From Chitinophagaceae bacterium (lineage in GTDB: Bacteria > Bacteroidota > Bacteroidia > Chitinophagales > Chitinophagaceae), in NCBI GenBank assembly GCA_025455245.1, contig JALOMX010000178.1, forward strand, positions 1 through 5,278: DNA of 5,278 bases, in the 5' to 3' direction. A program made the position numbers and the translations under genes. Shown in pieces: positions 1 through 5,278 of the stretch (position 1 is its first letter; each line of letters begins with the position of its first letter). The notes beneath the pieces are model-generated. The model saw only the letters and a program-made list of their open reading frames with translations. It was not told the origin of the DNA and searched no databases.

Positions 1-169
1 TGCGAAGGAAAATAATGTGATCATACCCGATCGCACGGTATTTGAAACACTGGAAGATCAATTACCACAAAGGTTCCCTGTGCAGGATGGCTATCCTCCG
101 TATCTCAATATCAGACAGTTTATTCCGCCTAAAAACATGATGGCTGATCCTAAAGAAATAAAGAAATAA
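1..169 (+). CDS. C-terminal end of an unidentified protein (5' truncated by window edge)
   Basis: An open frame enters at the left edge (first full codon at base 2) and runs 55 codons to TAA at 167-169, with a second in-frame TAA directly after it. The tail is polar and proline-rich, with segments such as FETLEDQLPQRFPV and NIRQFIPPKNMMADPKE, and ends in Lys-Lys. It has no membrane segment and no barrel-type final strand, so a soluble or periplasmic protein is likelier than an outer-membrane barrel. The stop lies only 5 bp before the next ATG, so it is probably co-transcribed with the transporter-like gene. I do not recognise the family with confidence. The opening AKENNVIIPDR loosely recalls the end of AtsA-type arylsulfatases, but this is a weak guess. 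The window is too short here to decide. Confidence 0.75.
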   Translation, partial: AKENNVIIPDRTVFETLEDQLPQRFPVQDGYPPYLNIRQFIPPKNMMADPKEIKK

Positions 170-174
170 TAATC

Positions 175-1173
175 ATGAACACCTATATAAAGTTTAACAG
201 CATGCGTGCAGGTAATTATTCGATAGCACTGGTTATTGTCATGCTTTGTGCATCCATTTCCGGAATAGCCCAGGGCGATGGTCCGCGGTTTTATTGGAAA
301 ACCCTGATGGGCACCAATGCATTCCCGATTATTGCAAGCTCCATGGGGGGCAATGCCAACCCAAATGATCCATCGAATTTAGTGATACCCGGTGCTGATT
401 TTCAGTCAACCAGGGCCATGGCCGGTTATGCAAGAATGCTGCCGATTGGCAAGCGCGCGGGAATGATTTCGCTGCTTGTTCCCATGGGAAATATTTCCGG
501 CACGGCTTCACTGAATGGCATTAATTATAACAAAACATCGAGGGGATATGGTGACCCTATGTTACAGTTCACCGTGAATGTTGTGGGGCCCAAAGCCATA
601 ATGAACATTCCCGACATGTTGCGTTATCAGCCAAAGTTTTCAGTGGATCTGGCAGGCAGCCTTGCAATTCCCATTGGCAGTTACGATAATACAAGCCCCG
701 TGAATATGGGTCAGAACCGCTGGTATGGCCGTATTGGCGTGCCGGTGGTATGGCAAATAGGCGGCTGGGTGCCGGGTAAGCGTACTACCCTGGAGTTTCT
801 ACCCGGCGTTTGGCTGTTTGGCGATAATAAAGATTTTACAGGTAAAACCCTGTCAACGGAGCCAATGTTACAGCTCGAAGGCCATCTTACCCGCGATTTC
901 GCGGCTAATATCTGGGGCTCTCTTGATGTTATTTCCTACACAGGAGGTAAGGCCACCCTTGATGGCGTGGCTGGCAGCAGCTTAAATAATCTTGGAATTG
1001 GCGGCACCATGGGATATCAGATCACTCAAGCCTTTCAGATGAATCTGTCTTATTCTGCTACGGTAAACGATAAAAAACCGGAAGACTTAAAAATGGATGC
1101 TTTCCGGATGACCTTCATTGTTGGATTCCAGGAACTGATAGAAGGGATGAACCGGTTGAAAGGGGGCGAATAA
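175..1173 (+). CDS. Outer-membrane 'transporter' of the MetA-pathway (phenol degradation) family, 332 aa
   Basis: This is a predicted outer-membrane beta-barrel, probably passing small, perhaps hydrophobic, substrates. Residues 16-32 form a signal-peptide core (SIALVIVMLCASISGIA) with likely cleavage at IA|QG. The mature part alternates polar and hydrophobic residues as barrel strands do. It carries the pattern I associate with the Phenol_MetA_deg-like family (PF13557): GPRFYWKTLMGTN near 36-48, GNANPNDP at 59-66, SRGYGDPMLQFTVNVVG at 122-138, AIPIGSYD at 164-171, MGQNRWYGRIG at 178-188, TLEFLPGVWLFGDNKDF at 205-221, the HLTRDFAANIWGSLD stretch at 237-251 and GGKATLDG at 257-264. The length fits the family. 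ATG at 175 gives a rather long n-region; ATG at 202 (MRAGNYSIAL) would give a more usual signal peptide, and neither has a clear ribosome-binding site. The last strand (about 308-318) is followed by a short charged tail ending GGE. The gene follows the upstream stop by 5 bp. The substrate is unknown; the family name reflects one founding pathway and does not prove phenol transport. Confidence 0.8.
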   Translation: MNTYIKFNSMRAGNYSIALVIVMLCASISGIAQGDGPRFYWKTLMGTNAFPIIASSMGGNANPNDPSNLVIPGADFQSTRAMAGYARMLPIGKRAGMISLLVPMGNISGTASLNGINYNKTSRGYGDPMLQFTVNVVGPKAIMNIPDMLRYQPKFSVDLAGSLAIPIGSYDNTSPVNMGQNRWYGRIGVPVVWQIGGWVPGKRTTLEFLPGVWLFGDNKDFTGKTLSTEPMLQLEGHLTRDFAANIWGSLDVISYTGGKATLDGVAGSSLNNLGIGGTMGYQITQAFQMNLSYSATVNDKKPEDLKMDAFRMTFIVGFQELIEGMNRLKGGE

Positions 1174-1225
1174 TTTAAAATAATGTAGTGTCCTTGATTT
1201 TTTTGACCACATAAATTCTATTGCT

Positions 1226-1891
1226 ATGAAACTAAAAAAAATGGTGATGTTTGGGTTAATTGCCTTCTTTTTCCAGCAGGCAAATGCCCAGGATTCTATG
1301 GTTGCATCACCTAAACCTGCTCCATCACAAACATTTAGGCCTGCGCCAAAATTCTCCTTTAACATTCCCCTTGGTTATACTTTAGATGAATCGGCTTCAT
1401 TTGATCAGGGAAAACTAACCGCAGTCGGCGGTTTTCAGTATGGTGGTGCATTTGAGTTCTTCTCATCTCCCTCTTCTTCTATTGAGTTGTCGTATCAGCG
1501 TATGGCAACCACTTTTCCCTTATTTGACAAAGAGGGAAATGACATCAATGAAACTGATCCTGAAGGTTCACTGAATTATATTTTACTTGGGGGTAATAAG
1601 TATATCATGAAACCGGGTTCCAAAGCCATGCCTTATTTTGGCGCAGGTGCAGGCGTTGGTATCATGAATTCAAAAGGCCAATCTTCAACCAATTTTGCCT
1701 TCAACATGAAGCTTGGTGTAAAAGTTCCGGCGGGAAAATCGGCGGCCTTTAAGTTACAGGCTTATGCCCAATCTATGACAGCCACTTTTGGTTCTGATTA
1801 TGCAGAAGTTGGTGATGGTGGAATAGTTTATCCTGACAGGGTATTTCTGTTCCAGTTTGGATTAGGTGGTGTACTTTGTTTTGACCGATAG
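1226..1891 (+). CDS. Secreted small outer-membrane beta-barrel protein, 221 aa
   Basis: The N-terminus is a clear Sec signal peptide: KLKK at the start, hydrophobic residues 7-16, then ANA|QD with cleavage after residue 21. Residues 29-42 form a proline-rich linker. The rest (about 43-221) is a run of short alternating strands with glycine-rich turns, including FSFNIPLGY, FQYGGAFEFF, SSIELSYQRM, MPYFGAGAGVGIMNS, FAFNMKLGVKVPAG and a final FLFQFGLGGVLCF. This resembles the OMP_b-brl (PF13505-like) class of roughly eight-stranded barrels. About 200 mature residues fits that size. The YFGAGAGVG motif at 137-145 is a common hallmark of the class. The final strand ends GVLCFDR, and the cysteine at 218 is uncommon in such a position. 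The gene lies 52 bp after the transporter gene on the same strand, with no terminator seen between them, and a strong terminator follows. No specific function can be assigned; adhesion, structural and porin roles are all open. Confidence 0.78.
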   Translation: MKLKKMVMFGLIAFFFQQANAQDSMVASPKPAPSQTFRPAPKFSFNIPLGYTLDESASFDQGKLTAVGGFQYGGAFEFFSSPSSSIELSYQRMATTFPLFDKEGNDINETDPEGSLNYILLGGNKYIMKPGSKAMPYFGAGAGVGIMNSKGQSSTNFAFNMKLGVKVPAGKSAAFKLQAYAQSMTATFGSDYAEVGDGGIVYPDRVFLFQFGLGGVLCFDR

Positions 1892-1922
1892 TTGGTTTTC
1901 TCTTCCTGTTTGGCGAAAGTAG

Positions 1923-1958
1923 TTAAAGGCGGGTGTGAACATCCGCCTTTAAATTTTT
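1923..1958 (+). terminator. Strong Rho-independent terminator between convergent genes
   Basis: Bases 1923-1935 (TTAAAGGCGGGTG) pair with 1940-1952 (CATCCGCCTTTAA) to make a 13-bp stem with a single G-T (G·U in RNA) pair, closed by a TGAA tetraloop at 1936-1939. ATTTTT (1953-1958) follows on the plus strand. It sits 31 bp after the stop of the 221-aa gene and 11 bp from the stop of the convergent minus-strand Omp85-type gene. The T-tract is clear only on the plus strand; read from the minus strand the stem is the same but is followed by CTACTTT, so termination in that direction may be weaker. Confidence 0.88.
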
Positions 1959-1969
1959 ACAGGCTGAGC

Positions 1970-3256
1970 TTAAAAAGTTTCTGAAACTGCCAGGTAAAAG
2001 CCGCTTGATTTTTCACCAAAACCATAATCGAGTGCAAGGTTTGTTCGGGTTGATTTATCCAACATAATCCTTAATCCCAAACCATAACCGGGTTTAATGG
2101 ATTCGAACAAGGCCAGTTTTTGTGCGGGGTTATTGGCCGAGGTTGCATTAACAAAAGCAACGCCACTCCATACCCCGCCACACTTCGATATGGGGAAACG
2201 GTACTCGGCTTCTCCGTAAGTATATTGATTTCCGCGATAGCGGCCCTGTGTATAGCCACGACCGCTTCGGCTGCGTTGGTCATATGATGTTGCGGGCAGG
2301 GTCATGTAAGGAAATTGGCCTTCCGGTGAAAATTCACCAATCAGCCAAAAGGCTACCATGTGTATAGGGTTGCGCTTTGAAACGTTATGATAACTGCGCC
2401 ATTCTCCTTTCACCATGTTGGCATTCTTTTGTGACCCAAGCATTTTTAAATCACCCCTCCAGCCGAATGAGAAAAAATACCCGGTGTGAGGCTGGATCAT
2501 GTTATCCCTTTTATCAATTACAAAATTTGCCATTAATGAAGAGGAATAATATTTCGAAGTATCGAAGTTGTATCTTTTACTGTAAGCATAGTGAGAGGTA
2601 ATGACTTCATTGCCGGGCTCCAGGTTCAGCTTCAAATCCTTTATTTTCGAATAGCCATCAATGTTCAATCCCAAGCCGAGGTACATGCTTTTTTTGAGTT
2701 TGAAGGCCATGGTTTGGTGAAAGCGTAAGAAATTATATTCCATGGGTTGTGCCAATGAGTCAAAATTTGTTTCAAATCCTGCCAGGCTAAATTGATAATC
2801 GAGTATCCCACCTTCGGGTGCATTGGTGCCAATGCCATAGGTGGCCTGTGAGAATTTCTGAAACCTCCAGTCTCCTGTAAAGAATATTTTTTCTCCCCGG
2901 GTATAAATATTGTTTTTAAAAATGGCGAGATACTGATTTTTAGTAGTTGCCTGAAGGCTTCCGCTTACCATAGAATACAAACTGCTTTCCTTCATTTTAA
3001 AAGCATATTGTCCGCCAAGGCCAACCATAAAGCCGGTAGCCGGATTAGAACCAATAATAGGAAAGGCAATAAGCGAAGAAGTCTTTTCAGATTTTACTTT
3101 GGGTGGTTTATGCATGGCCTTGCGGATAACATCGCTGAGATCCCTTTGCTTACAAGCCGTATCTGAAACGATATCCTGCCCATTGCCCGAAAACATAACA
3201 GCAAAATTTACTCCAAATGCGAGGAGGAAACGACATAAATTTTCAGGTGTAATCAT
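1970..3256 (-). CDS. POTRA-less Omp85/BamA-TamA family outer-membrane barrel protein, 428 aa
   Basis: This is a predicted 16-stranded outer-membrane barrel of the Omp85 superfamily (bacterial surface antigen D15 domain). The hydrophobic stretch at 10-23 followed by SGNGQ (about 23-27) looks like a signal peptide. Residues 28-60 are a short polar linker, and the barrel begins near SLIAFPIIGSNPATGFMVG (61-79). Omp85 signatures follow: VIDKRDNMIQPHTGYFFSFG at 246-265, the lid-loop type RGYTQGRYRGNQ (333-344, equivalent to the VRGF/RGY motif), GEAEYRFPI (348-356), GYGLGLRIMLD (390-400) and LALDYGFG (407-414). The chain ends in GFYLAVSETF, a C-terminal beta-signal with a final Phe. BamA is about 800 aa and TamA about 570; here only some 30 residues precede the barrel, so no POTRA domain can fit. 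ATG at 3256 is the only start that keeps the signal peptide; its leader is A/T-rich without Shine-Dalgarno. It lies 41 bp behind the MscS gene and is probably co-transcribed with it. A role in membrane insertion or secretion is inferred only from the family. Confidence 0.85.
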   Translation of the reverse strand: MITPENLCRFLLAFGVNFAVMFSGNGQDIVSDTACKQRDLSDVIRKAMHKPPKVKSEKTSSLIAFPIIGSNPATGFMVGLGGQYAFKMKESSLYSMVSGSLQATTKNQYLAIFKNNIYTRGEKIFFTGDWRFQKFSQATYGIGTNAPEGGILDYQFSLAGFETNFDSLAQPMEYNFLRFHQTMAFKLKKSMYLGLGLNIDGYSKIKDLKLNLEPGNEVITSHYAYSKRYNFDTSKYYSSSLMANFVIDKRDNMIQPHTGYFFSFGWRGDLKMLGSQKNANMVKGEWRSYHNVSKRNPIHMVAFWLIGEFSPEGQFPYMTLPATSYDQRSRSGRGYTQGRYRGNQYTYGEAEYRFPISKCGGVWSGVAFVNATSANNPAQKLALFESIKPGYGLGLRIMLDKSTRTNLALDYGFGEKSSGFYLAVSETF

Positions 3257-3297
3257 TATTTTTCAGTATAATATATTTTGTTTATCCTGTTTTAAGT

Positions 3298-5082
3298 TCA
3301 TTTGCTTTCAGGAATGGTTGATTTGCTTCCATCCCTCAGGGAATTGTAATGTGGCGACATGATTTCAATGCCGGCTTCCTTACAGCAATCCTGTATATTC
3401 TGGTGCAGCAATGAATAAATTCTTCTTTGCCTGTTGGCTTCTCTTGTGTATGCATTCAATTCGTATGAAACATAAAAATCGTTCAGGCTTGTTTGCAGTA
3501 CGAATGGTGTAGGTTCATTTAGGATAAATTCCGTTTGTTTGGCAGCTTTAATCAATGTTTCATGCATCAGCCTCCATGGGGTATCGTATCCGATGGTGAC
3601 AGTGGTATGTAAAATCAATCCATTATTGGCTGCTTCGGAGCTATAATTAATGGTGTGGTTGCTCATAATGGTAGAGTTGGGAATGGATATGATTTCATTC
3701 TTGACGGTTTTGATGCGGGTCACCAATAATGATTTTTCAATTACATCGCCGGTCACCTCTCCAATTTTAACCCGATCTCCAAGGGTAAATTGCCGCATGT
3801 ATGTAATCACTATTCCAGCCATGATGTTCGATAAGGAGCCTGCCGAACCAAATGTAAAGAGAAAACCCAAGAAAACGGATACGCCTTTGAAAACCGGGGA
3901 GTTGCTGCCGGGTAAATAAGGAAAAATAATAATTAATAAAAAGGCAAAATGCAGTACCCTGATGATATGAAATGTGGGGTTGGCCCACTCAGGGTAAAAG
4001 CCATTAATTTTCAGTTTACCCGTTTCAATTTCTACTTTTAAAAAGATGAAGAACTTTAAAACATAATGGAAGATAACCCCTATGACGCCAATGGTAAAAA
4101 GGTTTGGCAAATAGTTCCAAATACTTATTGCGATACCCTTTGCCGGACTTAAAATGTACCCGATGAGTTTTTTACCAATTCCCTCAGTCCATGGAAAGAG
4201 GCTGAACAACAAGGGTAGGGATAAATAAACGATTAACAGTATGACCGCCCATTTCACTATTGCCAACAGTTTTTGCAACACGGCAACCTGGTACTTGCTG
4301 TCAACAAACGTATAGCCTTTAAATATAATGCCTTTGAAAGATTTTCCTTCCCTTCTTTGTATAATGCTGTTTACCCAGTGAAAAAACCTGGTGATCAAAG
4401 CGATCAAAAGGCCCATCAAAAAAATGATACCCAATGCAATGCCAACTTCCTTGGCAAGTTTTGAAAAACTTGTTTCGGACTTGTAGCGGGTAATGGCTTG
4501 CCTGATGGTGTCGGTGTAAATGTTTGCTAATTCTTCCAGGCTTTTGTTGTTCCAGATGGCATCAGACTCCCGGATGGTCATGATTACAGTTTCACCATAG
4601 GCGATTTCAATGGTTGACTCGTTTCGTTCCCAATTCAATGAATCAGGTTGAAATGCAATTTCCTTCGCCAGCTTTTCAATACGGTTTGAAATGGCATTTG
4701 CCCTGAATTCAGGTGTAAAACCTCCTTGACGAGTGTATAATAAAAAAAGGGTATCCTTCATGGGACCCATGACAGGATAACCCTTTGTGATTTTTCTTAA
4801 AGAATCAATCTCATTTTTGATTTTTTGCAGCCTGATGGAATCTCTATCTTTTATTTGCTGCAATTGTTGTTCGAGGTCTTTTCTTTTTTGTGTTTCTGAT
4901 TGATTAAGTTCACTGATGCTTTCTTCAATGTCTATTATACTCAGCGAATCCTGAATACGTTCTCTTTCAATTTTTTCTAATTTAATCTGTGCTGAGTCCT
5001 TTTCCTGAGCCTGGGTTTGCTGACCCGTAACTTCAAGCGAGGCTAATGAAATGATTAAAAGACAAAGAATGGCAAGGCGCAT
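3298..5082 (-). CDS. MscS-family mechanosensitive ion channel with periplasmic coiled-coil extension, 594 aa
   Basis: This is an inner-membrane channel expected to open under membrane tension and release solutes during osmotic downshock. Residues 1-20 are a signal peptide (likely cut at VTG|QQ). Residues 25-98 are strongly charged and heptad-like, rich in Glu, Lys, Gln and Arg, a probable coiled coil. Residues 101-205 form a mixed domain beginning YPVMGPMKDTLFLLY. Membrane segments lie near 213-233, 273-296, 319-348, 372-391 and 397-429. The last is the MscS pore helix, with AGSLSNIMAG at 414-423 matching QGSLSNLAAG of E. coli MscS. The beta domain follows: FTLGDRVKIGEVTGDVIEKS at 432-451 and NEIISIPNSTIMSN at 462-475. 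A C-terminal alpha/beta domain ends SPHYNSLRDG (576-585). E. coli MscS has 286 aa, so this is a long-form member. Aligned on GSLSN, the E. coli pore residues L105 and L109 correspond to F407 and F411 here. The gene probably leads a two-gene operon with the Omp85-type barrel. Confidence 0.92.
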   Translation of the reverse strand: MRLAILCLLIISLASLEVTGQQTQAQEKDSAQIKLEKIERERIQDSLSIIDIEESISELNQSETQKRKDLEQQLQQIKDRDSIRLQKIKNEIDSLRKITKGYPVMGPMKDTLFLLYTRQGGFTPEFRANAISNRIEKLAKEIAFQPDSLNWERNESTIEIAYGETVIMTIRESDAIWNNKSLEELANIYTDTIRQAITRYKSETSFSKLAKEVGIALGIIFLMGLLIALITRFFHWVNSIIQRREGKSFKGIIFKGYTFVDSKYQVAVLQKLLAIVKWAVILLIVYLSLPLLFSLFPWTEGIGKKLIGYILSPAKGIAISIWNYLPNLFTIGVIGVIFHYVLKFFIFLKVEIETGKLKINGFYPEWANPTFHIIRVLHFAFLLIIIFPYLPGSNSPVFKGVSVFLGFLFTFGSAGSLSNIMAGIVITYMRQFTLGDRVKIGEVTGDVIEKSLLVTRIKTVKNEIISIPNSTIMSNHTINYSSEAANNGLILHTTVTIGYDTPWRLMHETLIKAAKQTEFILNEPTPFVLQTSLNDFYVSYELNAYTREANRQRRIYSLLHQNIQDCCKEAGIEIMSPHYNSLRDGSKSTIPESK

Positions 5083-5092
5083 AAAATAATAT

Positions 5093-5099
5093 TCCTTTT
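5093..5099 (-). promoter_or_regulatory. Possible Shine-Dalgarno-like site for the MscS gene
   Basis: The minus strand reads AAAAGGA, 10 bases before the ATG at 5082. The spacing is a little long and Bacteroidota often start translation without such a site, so its use is uncertain. It supports the chosen start, which also gives a good signal peptide. The other complete genes in the window have no comparable site. Confidence 0.35.
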
Positions 5100-5123
5100 A
5101 AGGATGCCGTTATCTGAAAAAGA

Positions 5124-5131
5124 CAAAACTA
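5124..5131 (-). promoter_or_regulatory. Bacteroidota-type -7 promoter element (TAnnTTTG) before the MscS gene
   Basis: The minus strand reads TAGTTTTG, an exact match to the TAnnTTTG -7 consensus of the Bacteroidota primary sigma factor. Transcription would begin a few bases downstream, leaving a 5' leader of roughly 30-40 nt before the ATG at 5082. No good TTTG-type -33 element is seen at the usual spacing; the upstream DNA is A/T-rich with a TTTTC some 14-15 bp away. The position, in the 110-bp gap between two minus-strand genes, supports a promoter that drives the channel and Omp85-type genes. Confidence 0.55.
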
Positions 5132-5192
5132 CATAGCATGGATATGAAAATTATTTTATATAGTTTTTAAAGTTCTTAAAAGGCATTTTTGG

Positions 5193-5278
5193 CTATTTCT
5201 GTTTTTCTGCTGCTCTTTTCTGCGCTTTGCCTTTTCCGATAGGTACACCTACATTCAAATATAACGCCCGATTATACA
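5193..5278 (-). CDS. C-terminal end of a probable outer-membrane barrel protein (5' part outside window)
   Basis: On the minus strand an open frame enters at the right edge (first full codon 5276-5274) and runs 27 codons to TAG at 5195-5193. The residues start YNRALYLNVGVPIGKGKAQK and end in a basic, Ala-rich tail finishing KQK. The segment ALYLNVGVPIG alternates like the last beta-strand of an outer-membrane barrel, such as PF13505-type or type IX-associated barrels, followed by a lysine-rich extension. The other two minus-strand frames meet stops at once, and this codon series reads as plausible protein up to a stop placed before the A/T-rich intergenic DNA. Too little is present to name the family. 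It points the same way as the MscS gene, with 110 bp between them. Confidence 0.55.
   Translation of the reverse strand, partial: YNRALYLNVGVPIGKGKAQKRAAEKQK

Noticed and set aside
241..252. Possible lipobox around Cys25 (VMLC) in the transporter-family signal peptide
   Set aside because: The residue before Cys is Leu, where a lipobox needs a small residue, and a good signal peptidase I site follows at IA|QG.
1174..1225. Promoter or terminator in the 52-bp gap before the 221-aa gene
   Set aside because: There is a T-run but no stem before it, and no convincing TAnnTTTG element with a -33 partner. The gene may simply be read from upstream.
1087..1365. Minus-strand open frame of 92 codons spanning the gap between the two left-hand genes
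   Set aside because: It overlaps two well-supported plus-strand genes, has no recognisable domain, and its composition looks like the reverse of their coding sequence.
2071..2283. Minus-strand 70-codon frame inside the Omp85-type gene, and similar short frames at 329-511, 2377-2601, 3650-3919, 3767-3988 and 4273-4464
   Set aside because: All lie wholly inside strongly supported genes in other frames and show no independent coding signal.
3099..3362. Plus-strand open frame of 87 codons across the gap between the channel and Omp85-type genes
   Set aside because: It runs antisense through the start of one gene and the end of the other; the protein is Cys- and Phe-rich with no family features.
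5163..5182. A/T-only inverted repeat (TTTTTAA...TTAAAA) after the stop of the right-edge gene
   Set aside because: The stem is about 6 A-T pairs with no G-C core and no clear T-tract on the minus strand, too weak to call a terminator.

Overview
The window looks like chromosomal DNA from a member of the Bacteroidota. I infer the phylum from several signs: Bacteroidota-style signal peptides that cleave just before Gln (IA|Q, ANA|Q, G|QQ), start codons in A/T-rich leaders with little or no Shine-Dalgarno sequence, a TAnnTTTG-type -7 element before the mechanosensitive channel gene, and protein sequences typical of that phylum. I cannot name a genus. I saw no tRNA, rRNA, CRISPR array, insertion sequence, phage gene or attachment site. 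All the complete genes encode cell-envelope proteins.

Left half, plus strand. The window opens inside a gene whose last 55 codons end at 169. Five bases later starts a 332-aa outer-membrane protein of the MetA-pathway 'transporter' family (175-1173), so the two are probably one transcription unit. After a 52-bp gap with no visible terminator comes a 221-aa secreted small outer-membrane beta-barrel protein (1226-1891). A strong hairpin with a T-tract (1923-1958) closes this plus-strand group, facing the end of the convergent minus-strand group.

Right half, minus strand. Reading right to left, the tail of a further gene (stop at 5193) looks like the last strand of an outer-membrane barrel with a basic tail. 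Next is a 110-bp gap holding a TAnnTTTG promoter element. Then follows a 594-aa MscS-family mechanosensitive channel with a signal peptide and a long periplasmic coiled-coil extension (5082-3298). Forty-one bases further on is a 428-aa Omp85/BamA-type barrel without POTRA domains (3256-1970). The channel and the Omp85-type barrel are probably co-transcribed, which places an inner-membrane channel and an outer-membrane barrel under shared expression.

The window is mostly ordinary envelope housekeeping or accessory content. The points most worth a second look are the pairing of the MscS channel with the POTRA-less Omp85 barrel, and the phenylalanines that replace the pore leucines of E. coli MscS. 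I found no clear sign of an undescribed defence, mobile or RNA-based system.
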